From Brooklawnia sp032229645 (GTDB taxonomy: Bacteria; Actinomycetota; Actinomycetes; Propionibacteriales; Propionibacteriaceae): a DNA stretch of 64,000 bases. Position 1 is the stretch's first letter, and each line of letters opens with the position of its first letter. The notes beneath the pieces are model-generated. The model had not been told where the DNA came from. It made no database searches and saw only the letters and a program-made list of their open reading frames with translations. The DNA is taken from NCBI GenBank assembly GCA_963722295.1, contig CAVRLB010000002.1, positions 467,545 through 531,544 on the forward strand, written 5' to 3'. The position numbers were made by a program, and so were the translations under genes. Shown in pieces: positions 35,423 through 43,669 of the stretch.

Positions 35423-35877
35423 CCGCAACTCGTGCTGCCTCGCATTCGCGACCCGCCCACGCGCGTCCGCAACTCATCGCGTTGGTGATGCTCGGCGGCA
35501 TGGCCGGCACCGCGATGCGCAACGCTATCGAGACTGCTTTCACGGCGTCCGGCGAGCATCTCATGCCATGGGCGACCTTCGGGATCAACGTCTCCGGGGC
35601 GTTCTTGCTGGGCTTGTTGTCCGAGCTGCTGGTGCTGGTGGTCGCGGACGAGGAGCGCCGCCGCAGACTGCAGCTGACCTTCGGCACCGGCGTTCTCGGC
35701 GGCTTCACCACCTACTCCACCTTCCTGTTGGAGACGGTGCGGCTAGGTGAAACAAGTCATCCGTTCGCGGCTGTCTGCTATCTGGTGGGCAGCGTGGTGC
35801 TCGGCTTCGGCGCAGCCTATCTGGCCATGATCGGCACACGCCGGGTGATCGACCGCGCTCAGCGAGGCCGCCGATGA
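35419..35877 (+). CDS. crcB: Fluoride ion exporter CrcB/Fluc, subunit 1
   Basis: 152 aa with four membrane helices. CrcB/Fluc forms dual-topology dimeric fluoride channels. Conserved motifs are GGMAGTAMRNAIE, TFGINVSGAFLLGLL (the NxxG/S helix) and GVLGGFTTYSTFLLE, the GGxTTFSTF-type motif. A polar N-terminal extension of about 20 residues precedes the first helix. It overlaps the Usp gene (ATGA) and the next crcB by four bases. Confidence 0.93.
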   Translation: MTATRAASHSRPAHARPQLIALVMLGGMAGTAMRNAIETAFTASGEHLMPWATFGINVSGAFLLGLLSELLVLVVADEERRRRLQLTFGTGVLGGFTTYSTFLLETVRLGETSHPFAAVCYLVGSVVLGFGAAYLAMIGTRRVIDRAQRGRR

Positions 35878-36242
35878 TCGGGATCTGGGTGGCCATCTGC
35901 GGCGGGCTGGGCGCCGCAGCCCGCTTCACTCTCGACGGCTTCCTCAGCGAGCGAATCCGGCAATCTGTGCCGACCACGACCCTGATCATCAACATGCTCG
36001 GCTCGCTGCTGCTGGGCGTCTTGACCGGCTGGATCGCCGCCGGGGGGCCCGCCGACGTCAAGACGATCGCCGGGGTCGGGTTCTGCGGTGGGTTCACCAC
36101 CTTCAGCACGGCGAGCGTCGAGCTGGCCAGGCTGGTTCGAGCCGGCCGCAAGCTGGCCGCGGTCGGCCTCGGCACGGCGATGGCGCTGAGCTGTCTCGCC
36201 GCAGCGCTGCTCGGTGTCGCTCTCGGAGGGTTGTTGGGCTGA
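35874..36242 (+). CDS. crcB: Fluoride ion exporter CrcB/Fluc, subunit 2
   Basis: 122 aa with four helices and the same family motifs: GGLGAAARFTLDGFL, TLIINMLGSLLLGVL and GFCGGFTTFSTASVE. Two adjacent, overlapping crcB genes usually encode a heterodimeric Fluc pair with fixed opposite orientation. The stop is followed by about 70 bases before hemB. Confidence 0.93.
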   Translation: MIGIWVAICGGLGAAARFTLDGFLSERIRQSVPTTTLIINMLGSLLLGVLTGWIAAGGPADVKTIAGVGFCGGFTTFSTASVELARLVRAGRKLAAVGLGTAMALSCLAAALLGVALGGLLG

Positions 36243-36315
36243 GGGTGCTCCACGCGTGCGACGGTCCGCGTCCTATTGTGGTCATCGTTGATTGCGCCTC
36301 TTGAAGGAGTCTGTC

Positions 36316-37290
36316 TTGTCTCTCGTCCAGCGTCCCCGACGGTTACGTCAAACACCCGCTGTGCGGCGCCTGGTCGCCGAGACCAGGCTGCATCCGGCCG
36401 ATCTCGTGCTGCCGCTTTTCGTCGTCGAAGGATTGGACGACGCCCGCCCGATCACCGCGATGCCCGGCGTCATGCAGCACAGCCTCGCCAGTCTGGCCGA
36501 GGCTGCCCGGGAGGCCGAGGCGGCCGGTATCGGCGGGTTGATGCTCTTCGGCGTTCCGGTGCACAAGGACGCGATCGGTTCGGAGGCGACCAATCCGGAC
36601 GGCATCCTGGCCGCCGGAGTGCGGGTGCTCGCCGAGACGGTGCCGCAGCTGCCGATCATCGCAGATCTCTGCCTCGACGAGTTCACCGATCACGGTCACT
36701 GCGGCGTGCTGGACGCCGAGGACCGCGTCAACAACGACGCGACGCTGCCGCGTTACCAGGAGATGGCTGTGGTGCTGGCGAGGGCCGGGGCAACCATGGT
36801 CGGCACCTCGGGGGCGATGGACGGCCAGGTCGGCGTCTGCCGGACCGCGCTCGACCAGGCCGGGTTCACCGACACGATGATCATGGCCTATGCCGCGAAG
36901 TATGCGTCCGCCTTCTACGGGCCCTTCCGCGAGGCCGTCGATTCGTCGTTGCAGGGCGACCGGCGTAGCTACCAGCAGGATCCGGCCAATGCGATCGAGG
37001 CGATCCGTGAGGTGCGCTTGGATGTCGGCGAAGGCGCCGACATCGTGATGGTCAAGCCGGGGCTGCCCTATCTCGACATCTTGGCGGCGACGGCCGCCGA
37101 GGTCACCGTCCCGGTCGCCAGCTACGTGGTCTCGGGCGAATACTCGATGATCGAAGCGGCCGCAGCGAACGGCTGGATCTCGCGCAGACCGACCATCCTC
37201 GAGGCGCTCACCTGCGTCAAGCGGGCTGGGGCGTCCATCATCGTCACCTACTGGGCCACCGAGGTGGCCGGCTGGTTGAAGGAGAACTGA
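36316..37290 (+). CDS. hemB: Delta-aminolevulinic acid dehydratase (porphobilinogen synthase)
   Basis: 324 aa from TTG 36316, chosen because GAAGGAG lies six bases upstream; the longer frame from 36292 lacks one. HemB condenses two 5-aminolevulinates to porphobilinogen. Active-site lysines lie in MAYAAKYASAFYGPFR and VMVKPGLPYLDI. The metal loop DLCLDEFTDHGHCGVL keeps two Cys but has Asp where fully zinc-type enzymes have the middle Cys, an intermediate type. The stop overlaps the hemL start by one base (TGATG). Confidence 0.95.
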   Translation: MSLVQRPRRLRQTPAVRRLVAETRLHPADLVLPLFVVEGLDDARPITAMPGVMQHSLASLAEAAREAEAAGIGGLMLFGVPVHKDAIGSEATNPDGILAAGVRVLAETVPQLPIIADLCLDEFTDHGHCGVLDAEDRVNNDATLPRYQEMAVVLARAGATMVGTSGAMDGQVGVCRTALDQAGFTDTMIMAYAAKYASAFYGPFREAVDSSLQGDRRSYQQDPANAIEAIREVRLDVGEGADIVMVKPGLPYLDILAATAAEVTVPVASYVVSGEYSMIEAAAANGWISRRPTILEALTCVKRAGASIIVTYWATEVAGWLKEN

Positions 37291-38583
37291 TGGCCACCAA
37301 CGAAGAGCTCTTCGCGCGGGCAAAGCAGGTCATGCCGGGCGGCGTGTCATCGCCGGTGCGGGGGTTCGGTGCCGTGGGTGGGACGCCGCGATTCGCCGCG
37401 AAGGCCAGTGGCGCCTGGATCACCGATGCCGAGGGCCGCGAGTATGTCGACCTGGTGGGCAGTTGGGGTCCGATGATCCTGGGACACGCCCAACCAGATG
37501 TCGTCGCGGCGATTCAGCGCAGCGTCGAGGCGTCATCGTCGTTCGGCGCGCCGTGTCTGCCCGAATTGGCGCTCGCCGAGGCAATCGTCTCGATGGTGGA
37601 GCCGGTCGAACGGGTGCGGTTCACCTCCAGCGGCACCGAGGCCGTCATGACGGCCGTGCGGCTGGCCAGGGGCGCGACCGGGCGCGATGCGATCGTCAAG
37701 TTCGCGGGTTGCTACCACGGGCACAGCGATTCGCTGCTGGCGGCGGCCGGATCGGGGGTGGCGACGCTGGGCCTGCCCGATTCTCCCGGGGTGACACGCG
37801 GTACTGCCGCTGACACGATCGTGCTGCCCTATGGACGCCTCGACCTGGTCGAGGAAGTCTTTGCTGCCCGTGGCGAGCAGATCGCCGCGGTCGTCACCGA
37901 GGCGGTGCCCGCGAATATGGGCGTCATCGTCCCGCCCGATGGGTTCAACAAGGGGCTGCGGGAAATCTGCGATCGGTTTCGGCGCGAAGCTGATTCTGGA
38001 CGAGGTACTCACCGGCTTCCGGGTTGGTCCCACCGGGTACCTGGGAGCGGCCGCCCAGGCCGAGGGCTGGGCACCGGACCTGCTCAGCTACGGCAAGGTC
38101 GTGGGCGGTGGCCTGCCGATGTCGGCGGTGGCGGGCGGCGCGGAACTGATGGATCTGCTGGCACCGGCCGGCCCGGTCTATCAGGCCGGAACGCTGAGCG
38201 GCAATCCCGCTGCGGCGGCAGCCGGCCTGGCCACGCTGTCTCACGCAACCGCTGAGGTATACGCCCATCTCGACCAGGTGAGCGCCCAGCTGCGCAGCAT
38301 GGTCGGCGAGGCGCTGTCGGCGGCCGGTGTGCCGCATCGCATCAACAACTGGGGCAACCTGTTCAGCGTCTTCTTCACCGATACGGAAGTCACCGACTAC
38401 GACTCCGCCAAGACGCAGGACATCGCGGCATTCGGGCGCTTCTTCCATAGCCTGCTCGACAATGGCGTGTGGATGGCGCCCAGCGCCTTCGAGGCCTGGT
38501 TCGTCTCTGATGCGATCGGTGACCGTGAGTTGGACGTGATCGCCTCGGCGCTGACGAAGGCCGCGGGGGCGGCGCAGCAGTAG
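37290..38583 (+). CDS. hemL: Glutamate-1-semialdehyde 2,1-aminomutase, one frameshift
   Basis: About 430 codons. HemL converts glutamate-1-semialdehyde to 5-aminolevulinate. The N-terminal part shows MPGGVSSPVRGFGAVGG, FTSSGTEAVMTAVRLARG and FAGCYHGHSDSLL. At about 37977 an extra T in a TTT run shifts the frame; the next frame continues GAKLILDEVLTGFRVG, SYGKVVGGGLPMSAVAGG (PLP lysine) and YQAGTLSGNPAAAAAG to the normal C-terminus. HemL is needed for the C5 pathway encoded here, and everything else is intact, so this is probably a sequence error rather than a pseudogene. Confidence 0.9.
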
Positions 38584-38657
38584 CATCCGTTGCACTGAGC
38601 GCGGCGAGCCCGATCTGGCGAATGCGAAGCGCGAAGACGACAACAGCTGCCGAAAAC

Positions 38658-38720
38658 CACAGCGGCTACCGAAATAAGCGTGCATTTCGGTAGCCGCTGA
38701 CTATTTCGGTAGCCGCTGTG
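38658..38720. terminator. Three-armed inverted repeat between convergent hemL and usp genes
   Basis: The arm CAGCGGCTACCGAAAT (38660-38675) is the exact reverse complement of ATTTCGGTAGCCGCTG at 38684-38699, and again of a second copy at 38703-38718. With the distal copy the pairing extends to 18 bases. Thus one arm can form either of two hairpins. Location between convergent genes suggests a bidirectional terminator, though no U-tract is obvious. Confidence 0.55.
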
Positions 38721-38773
38721 AAGAAGTCCGTTTATACGGTGCGGTTACGGCTTGGCGACTCGGCAGCTAGCTG

Positions 38774-39751
38774 TCATGCCCGACCGGGATCGAAGCGGTC
38801 GTCGGGATCAAGCAGGGAGCGTCCCCGCTGATCCTTCCAACCGCCCACCGCACGGGTGATGACGACCGGGCAGTAGGACTCGCGCAGCACATGTCGGCTG
38901 GTCGAGCCGAGCAGCAACCTGGCGAAACCGCCTCGTCCGCGCGACCCGATCACGACAAGACCGGCGCTACGAGAGGCCTCGATGAGCGCGGCCTCCGGAC
39001 GACCGCGCACCGCGCGGACCTCGACTTTGACATCCGGGAACTCCGCGACCTTGTCAGCGATCAGTTCGGTCGCCGCATCCACCATCAGCTTGTTCATCTC
39101 TTCGATGCTGTATTCCCACTGCTCAGCATTGAACGCATCGTACGGACCGTAGTCCCAAGCAGTGATCGCAATGAGCGGAACCGCGCGCAACGAGGCAGCT
39201 TGGAAGGCGCGAGCGATCGCCAGGTGGCCCTGGGGAGAGTCGTCGAGGCCGACCACAACCGGAGCGCCATCGTGGTCTTCGGCCTGATCAGGCACGACCG
39301 CTACCGCACCTTGCGCCTGGGCGACGACGTAATCGGAGGTGCCACCAAGCATCTTCACCAAGGCGGGAGCTCCGGCGCCGCGGGCACCCACGATGACCTG
39401 GTCAGCGTCTTTGCCCGCTTCGGCGAGCAGGTCGGCAGGATGCCCCTCAACCACCGCGGTTTCCACCGGTAGCGTCGGATACTCGGCGCGGACCCGCTCG
39501 GCAACATCCGCGACGATACGCTCGGCCTTGTCGCGAACCATTTCAGCGTATGAGCGACCCTCGCTCTGGGCGACGGCCGCGGCCTCGCGTGATGGAATCG
39601 GCGACTCTGGAATCGCGTGGATGATCAGCAACGGAACGGGTGTGGTGCGCTCCGAGGCATGCTTGGCCGCCCACATCACAGCTTTCTCGGCCCGCAGCGA
39701 ACCGTCGGTACCCACGACCCAGCGGCCCTCGGATACGAACTTGTCAGACAT
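38774..39751 (-). CDS. Tandem universal stress protein (two UspA domains)
   Basis: 325 aa with two Usp domains, about 10-155 and 160-310. Each has the ATP-binding glycine motif: ADQVIVGARGAGAPALVKMLGGTS in the first and GLVVIGSRGRGGFARLLLGSTS in the second, followed by the conserved VLRESYCPVVITR. ATG 39751 is preferred over 39754 because AGGAGG then sits six bases away. Such tandem proteins are common in actinobacteria and linked to hypoxia or dormancy. It stands alone. Confidence 0.9.
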   Translation of the reverse strand: MSDKFVSEGRWVVGTDGSLRAEKAVMWAAKHASERTTPVPLLIIHAIPESPIPSREAAAVAQSEGRSYAEMVRDKAERIVADVAERVRAEYPTLPVETAVVEGHPADLLAEAGKDADQVIVGARGAGAPALVKMLGGTSDYVVAQAQGAVAVVPDQAEDHDGAPVVVGLDDSPQGHLAIARAFQAASLRAVPLIAITAWDYGPYDAFNAEQWEYSIEEMNKLMVDAATELIADKVAEFPDVKVEVRAVRGRPEAALIEASRSAGLVVIGSRGRGGFARLLLGSTSRHVLRESYCPVVITRAVGGWKDQRGRSLLDPDDRFDPGRA

Positions 39752-39754
39752 CAT

Positions 39755-40113
39755 TGCCCTCCTCATCAGTGCTTCCTCGCACACCAGGGACGGCACCCCT
39801 GATGAGGACAATTCTATGCGGAGGCGCTTGGGCCCAGGAGGAATGCGAGCGGATCGGTGTGATCGGCACGCGGGGCCGCGTGAACCGGTTGCCATGTTCG
39901 CGCCATGCTGCGGCGTGCGACCCCAGAATCCGCATGACCGGCGGCACCACGCGCTTGGTTGCTCCCCAGATGCCCGATTCATCGACGGTTGGCCCGTTCA
40001 GCACGAACTGGGGTGCACTCAAGCGCGTTCAGCATGCCTGCACCCTTCAACAAGCCGTGGCCGGCCAGTCGTCGGTTGGCATCTGCTTGGTGGATGCGAC
40101 TAAGATGCCCAAC
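39755..40113. other. Intergenic region between usp gene and tRNA-Ser
   Basis: About 360 bases. Short open frames on both strands have no ribosome site and no recognisable protein. It should hold the promoters of the usp gene (leftward) and of the tRNA (rightward). I see no other structure worth calling. Confidence 0.5.
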
Positions 40114-40201
40114 GGAGGATTCGCCTAGAGGCCTATGGCGCTCGCTTGGAAAGCGGGTTGGGTTCACGCCCTCACGAGTTCGAATCTCGTATCCTCCGCC
40201 A
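40114..40201 (+). tRNA. tRNA-Ser (anticodon GGA)
   Basis: The acceptor stem GGAGGAT pairs with ATCCTCC; discriminator G at 40198 and an encoded CCA at 40199-40201. The anticodon loop CTTGGAAAG carries GGA for UCC/UCU serine codons. The long variable arm (GGGTTGGGTTCACGCCC) is typical of serine tRNAs, and the T-loop is TTCGAAT. Its 3' end is the attachment site of the island that follows. Confidence 0.95.
40174..40201 (+). repeat. attL: tRNA 3' end at the left island junction
   Basis: These 28 bases (T-arm through CCA, beginning ACGAGTTCGAATCTCG) recur exactly at 48357-48384. The copy here completes the functional tRNA; the distant copy is only its tail. Identity to the tRNA end is the standard mark of tyrosine-integrase insertion. 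Confidence 0.92.
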
Positions 40202-40230
40202 TTGGATTGTGCTGTTGACTAGGGGTGGAA

Positions 40231-40284
40231 CCCGTAACGTCGCGGACGCCGCCCCGGCTCGCTACGCTATCGCTACGTTACGGG
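40231..40284. promoter_or_regulatory. Left arm-type integrase sites (putative)
   Basis: CCCGTAACGT (40231-40240) and ACGTTACGGG (40275-40284) form a 10-bp inverted repeat. Between them are GCTACGCTAT (40261) and GCTACGTTAC (40272). The same decamers, GCTACGTTAG and GCTACGCTAT, occur at the other island end beside the integrase gene. Shared repeats near both att cores are typical arm sites for tyrosine integrases. Confidence 0.6.
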
Positions 40285-40354
40285 CCGAAAAGCGGGTGCT
40301 GCGGACGCTACATAGATGTTGCGGGGCGGTGGGGGTTTACAGCCCCGCGGGCGC

Positions 40355-40519
40355 CCTGGAGTGTGCGACTTTTCGTTGGCGCCACCGTAAGGTCGGGAGG
40401 ATCACCCCTGGAGCGTGGGGTGCTCATCGAGTGAGCACCCCTGGCGGCAGATCGCCCCCGCGGAAGCCTGGAGCGTGCGGGTCGTCATCTAGTGACGACC
40501 CTTGGCGGCAAGATCGCCC
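40355..40519. repeat. Three tandem copies of a hairpin module with compensating stem changes
   Basis: A module starting CCTGGAG(C/T)GTG begins at 40355, 40407 and 40467. Copies 2 and 3 then have hairpins of different sequence but the same shape: GGGGTGCTCA/TGAGCACCCC (loop TCGAG) and GGGTCGTCA/TGACGACCC (loop TCTAG). Both are followed by TGGCGGCA and GATCGCCC, which can make a second small stem. Copy 1 is degenerate, with a short CGACTTTTCG hairpin and TTGGCGCCA. Stems vary while pairing is kept, which points to selection on structure. Function unknown: origin, packaging signal, att accessory site or structured RNA. Confidence 0.6.
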
Positions 40520-41032
40520 TTTGAGTGGCGTCCGAGGCTGCCGACAATGGGGGGTAATCGAAGTAAGGGCATCGTCGAGGCCGGCCGACGAGCCCGGATC
40601 GGCCAAGCGGCCAGACAGCATAGTCATGCGGACGACGGCATCGATATGGCATGAGCATCGTAAGCAGCGCAGTTGTCTTCAGACCGTGGTGTGGTGACAA
40701 CACCGCTTCCACGGCGTGTCGAGGCTATAAGACGCGCTTGGAGGGAAGCTGGTTGACTCGTCGGCCAATAGTCATGCCGGCATAGTTATGCCCTGCCGTC
40801 GAGGCTCAGCCGCGCCCCAGCGTGCACCTAGTTCGAAGTCGGGCCGTGGTTCGTTTCACGGGAAACCGAAGGGCCTTAGCTGGCCGGGGATTGCAGCGCG
40901 GCGAGGGTGGGCAGAGCCCCCGGCGCCAGGACGGGACCGGGGGTTCTGCGGTTTGTGGGGTAGGTCTGGCGATGGCCAGCCTTCGCGACCCAATGCCTAT
41001 GTTCGCGTTGACTCCACGTCTGTGGGGTGTGC
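40520..41032. other. Non-coding left end of the island
   Basis: Between the hairpin modules and the first island gene no frame with a ribosome site or recognisable protein is visible on either strand. Small inverted repeats around 40600-40780 are not distinctive. It may hold a terminator for the leftward gene array or regulatory sequence. Confidence 0.45.
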
Positions 41033-41977
41033 TCAGCTGATGGGGTTGTAGCGCACGGGTTCGGGTTGCCGGGTGAGTTCGCCGGCCAGGTCGTTGGCGA
41101 GTTCGGGCCAGGTCAGGGATCCGACGGTGATCAGCGCGTCGGCGATGTCGTCGCCGTGCAGTGTGCGGACCTTGCGGGCGATGTCGTGTAGCCACCGTTC
41201 GGACGGGCGTTCGTAGGGTGCGGTGACCTCGGGCGACTGGTCGTCGATGCGGCTGGTTCGCCCGGTCCGGTCGAGGTTGGCGCGGCGGGCAGGATTGAGG
41301 ATCTTCCACGCGGCATCCAGTTGGGCTTGCTCGGCTTCGCGTTGGAGGCGGGCAGCCTCGGTTTCAGCGTCGAGGTGAGCCTGCTCGGTGGCCGCTGTGC
41401 AGGGTGCGATTCCGCCGATCTGGAGGGAATCGGGCAGGTCTTCGAGCGGCAGCAGGCTGGTGGGATCTCCGCCTTCAGCGGCCACCCGGAGGGCTTGTTG
41501 ACGCCGGCGGAGTTTGGCGGCCGTGGCTTCGAGGGCGTGGCCGGCCGGGTCGCTGCCGGGGTCCCAACCGTCGATCTGCCAGCGTTCGGCGGCGGCCCCG
41601 GTGTGTTCGGCCAGCGGTGCGAGTAGCTCGCTGGTGCGTTGACGATGGGCTGTGACGGCCTTGTCGGCGGCGTCGATGGTTGATTGCATCTCGTCGGCTT
41701 CGGCGGCCAGGACGATGGTTCTGGCGGTGCTGGTGGCCTGTCGGGCGCGGTCGACGCCGCGTTCGAGTAGGGCGGCTTGTTCCCGGGCTGTCGTGAGCTT
41801 GTCGGCGAGTTGGGCGACGTCGGCGGGGGTGGCCGGACTGGCAGCTTCCAGGCGCTCGAGCTCGGCCGTGGCTGCGTCCAAGGCGTGCTGCCAGCCTTGT
41901 TCATCGGTGATGGCCTTGTCGAGGGCGAGGCGGGCGGCATCGATCGGGCGGGGTGGCTTGGTGGTCTTCGTGGTCAT
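41033..41977 (-). CDS. Coiled-coil hypothetical protein of the island
   Basis: 314 aa, rich in Ala, Glu, Arg and Gln. Long helical stretches with heptad-like spacing are visible in residues 10-140 (for example ALDAATAELERLEAASP and QLADKLTTAREQAALLERG) and 200-245. The last 60 residues look globular (WLHDIARKVRTLHGDDIADALI). No catalytic motif. It is the distal gene of the island array, two bases after the protease-like gene. By analogy with phage capsid operons it could be a scaffold-type protein, but this is only a guess. Confidence 0.6.
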   Translation of the reverse strand: MTTKTTKPPRPIDAARLALDKAITDEQGWQHALDAATAELERLEAASPATPADVAQLADKLTTAREQAALLERGVDRARQATSTARTIVLAAEADEMQSTIDAADKAVTAHRQRTSELLAPLAEHTGAAAERWQIDGWDPGSDPAGHALEATAAKLRRRQQALRVAAEGGDPTSLLPLEDLPDSLQIGGIAPCTAATEQAHLDAETEAARLQREAEQAQLDAAWKILNPARRANLDRTGRTSRIDDQSPEVTAPYERPSERWLHDIARKVRTLHGDDIADALITVGSLTWPELANDLAGELTRQPEPVRYNPIS

Positions 41978-41979
41978 GG

Positions 41980-42639
41980 TCAGTTCTCCTTAGTGGTACG
42001 GAAGCGGTCCCACAGTGTGCGGTGGGCTTCAGTGAAGGTCTTGGGCTGCTCGCCGGGGCGGTCCCACAGGGTGCGTTTCGAGTTGCTGGACGTCCAGCCG
42101 CCGGCCGGCGCGGATTCGGCAACGGGCTTGGCTGGCGCGGATTCCAGAATCGCGAGCACAGACCCGCCGCGCCCGGCCTTCACAACGAAGTCGACGCTTT
42201 CGGCAGATGTGATCGCTGTGATGGTCGGCTTTGCTCCAGGTGAGAGGGCTGGGCGAACCCTCGCCGTGGCACTGATCGAGATGCCGATATGGGGGGCGAG
42301 GTCGCGCAGTCGCTCAGCAAACGGCGCAAGTAGTCTGACCTCGGAGACCAGCGCCTGTAACTGCTCGTCCCAGCGAGCGTCTGATTCCAGCACTCCGGCC
42401 AGGTCGCGGATGGAACGTTCTCCCGATGGGCCCCGGCGGATCGCTGCCGCATGGTCGATATAGCAGTGAGTGCCCTGCGGGAACACCCTGCCGGCAGCAG
42501 CGGCCCGTAGCGCGTCCGGAGGGTAATAGCCGCTGCTCCCCTCCCCGACATCGATCAGCCGCAACAGCATCCTGCCCCCCGAGGGGGGCGCCTCAGCAGG
42601 CAGCGCCAGGGCTGCGGTCTCGTGAATCCGAACGGTCAT
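41980..42639 (-). CDS. Phage prohead-protease-like protein
   Basis: 219 aa. The pattern GRMLLRLIDVGEGSSGYYPPDAL, GTHCYIDHAAAIRRGPSGERSIRDLAGVL with a conserved His, then IGISISATARVRP and SAESVDFVVKAGRGGSVLAILESA, matches actinophage proteins of the capsid maturation protease type (HK97/Mu-like). The Ser of GISISA and the early His would form the catalytic set. Start by track-length frame; no strong ribosome site seen. In a satellite, such a protein may redirect or remodel helper capsids. Confidence 0.6.
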   Translation of the reverse strand: MTVRIHETAALALPAEAPPSGGRMLLRLIDVGEGSSGYYPPDALRAAAAGRVFPQGTHCYIDHAAAIRRGPSGERSIRDLAGVLESDARWDEQLQALVSEVRLLAPFAERLRDLAPHIGISISATARVRPALSPGAKPTITAITSAESVDFVVKAGRGGSVLAILESAPAKPVAESAPAGGWTSSNSKRTLWDRPGEQPKTFTEAHRTLWDRFRTTKEN

Positions 42640-42651
42640 GATGTATTGCTC

Positions 42652-43275
42652 CTAACTAGCAGTGGGGTCGGTGATGGCCTTCCGTAGAAGGTCGCGGGGG
42701 TCCATGTCGGGAAGGGTGCGGGCGAGTTCGACGAGTTGGCCAGCGAACGGGATGAGCCAGGCGGCCTGGATCGTGGCGGCCTCGATCATCGCCGCGTCTA
42801 CGCCAGCCTTCATCGCTGCAGCGCTGTAGGCGGCGAGCTGGTCTTGGGCTTTGTGGAGCAGCTGCAAGAACACGTGCGGGGTCGCCTGCCGAGTCTGGGT
42901 ATCGACCGGACCTTGAGGGCCGAAGCCTTGCTCGGTCTTAGTCAACAGCAAGCCGGCGCGCTCGGTGTCGGACAGCTGGCCGACCCGCCAATCCCAGAAA
43001 GCGACCTCCTGGGCCTTGGCCTGCACAAGCTCGAGCAGGGCTTGGGGTGGGGTGACATCGGTGCGGCCTCCCCATTCGCTGACCGCCCGGACGGCCTCGG
43101 CTTCAGCAAGCCGACGTTCGGCAGCAGCGCGTGCTCGCGGGCTCGCCCCACCATGCATCCGGCAGCGCAGTTGACCGGGCAACGGCGCATTGCGGCACGG
43201 GTCGCCGTCGCGGGTCTTCGCACCACAGAGTGCATGGGGTTGACGATCTCCGACAGGTCGCATGGGGTTGGTCAT
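42652..43275 (-). CDS. Terminase small-subunit-like / HGG zinc-motif phage protein
   Basis: 207 aa. The N-terminus LCGAKTRDGDPCRNAPLPGQ, then LRCRMHGGASPRARAAAERR, is a Cys/His zinc-binding motif found at the start of many phage terminase small subunits and related DNA-binding proteins. The rest is helical (TPHVFLQLLHKAQDQLAAYSAAAM). ATG overlaps the stop of the previous gene. A small subunit without its large partner fits a satellite that diverts helper packaging. Confidence 0.6.
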   Translation of the reverse strand: MTNPMRPVGDRQPHALCGAKTRDGDPCRNAPLPGQLRCRMHGGASPRARAAAERRLAEAEAVRAVSEWGGRTDVTPPQALLELVQAKAQEVAFWDWRVGQLSDTERAGLLLTKTEQGFGPQGPVDTQTRQATPHVFLQLLHKAQDQLAAYSAAAMKAGVDAAMIEAATIQAAWLIPFAGQLVELARTLPDMDPRDLLRKAITDPTAS

Positions 43276-43619
43276 GATGCATTCCCCGCCTCAGAACCCT
43301 CAGCATCCCTGATCGCGGAGTTCAGCAGGCCAGCCAGGTGCCGCGCCTCGGACAGCGTCAGCACCTGCTCAATCTCGCTTGGTGATTCGTCTTCGCTTCC
43401 GGCCCGCCAGGCTCGCAGGTCAATCATGGCCGGCCCGACCAGTTGCACCACACGGATGGTGACAGCGAACTCGGGTCCGTTGTCCGGGTCGTACTCGATA
43501 TGGGTGGCTTGCTCGCCGTAGCAGGCGTGCTGGTCGCGGTCTGGGTTGGTACACCAGGCGGGGCAGGTAGCTGTGGCACGGGTGCGGCGGTTCCGGGTTG
43601 GGAACTTGATCATGCTCAT
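43272..43619 (-). CDS. DUF6907-like small protein
   Basis: 115 aa from ATG 43619 (GGAGA seven to eight bases upstream). TATCPAWCTNPDRDQHACYG followed by an acidic beta region and TLSEARHLAGLLNSAI fits the DUF6907 pattern common in actinophages and actinobacterial mobile elements. Function unknown; the CPxWC plus His suggest zinc binding. Confidence 0.6.
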   Translation of the reverse strand: MSMIKFPTRNRRTRATATCPAWCTNPDRDQHACYGEQATHIEYDPDNGPEFAVTIRVVQLVGPAMIDLRAWRAGSEDESPSEIEQVLTLSEARHLAGLLNSAIRDAEGSEAGNAS

Positions 43620-43669
43620 TCGTCGGTCTCCTTGATCGTTGATGGTTGGTGTCTGGGTTCGGCGGCGGC

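Noticed and set aside
40355..40519. Possible CRISPR array
   Set aside because: Only three degenerate copies with hairpins of changing sequence and no regular spacers; no cas genes nearby. No CRISPR array is seen anywhere in the window.
41980..43275. Complete prophage
   Set aside because: No large terminase, portal, major capsid, tail or lysis genes within the att-bounded 8.2 kb.
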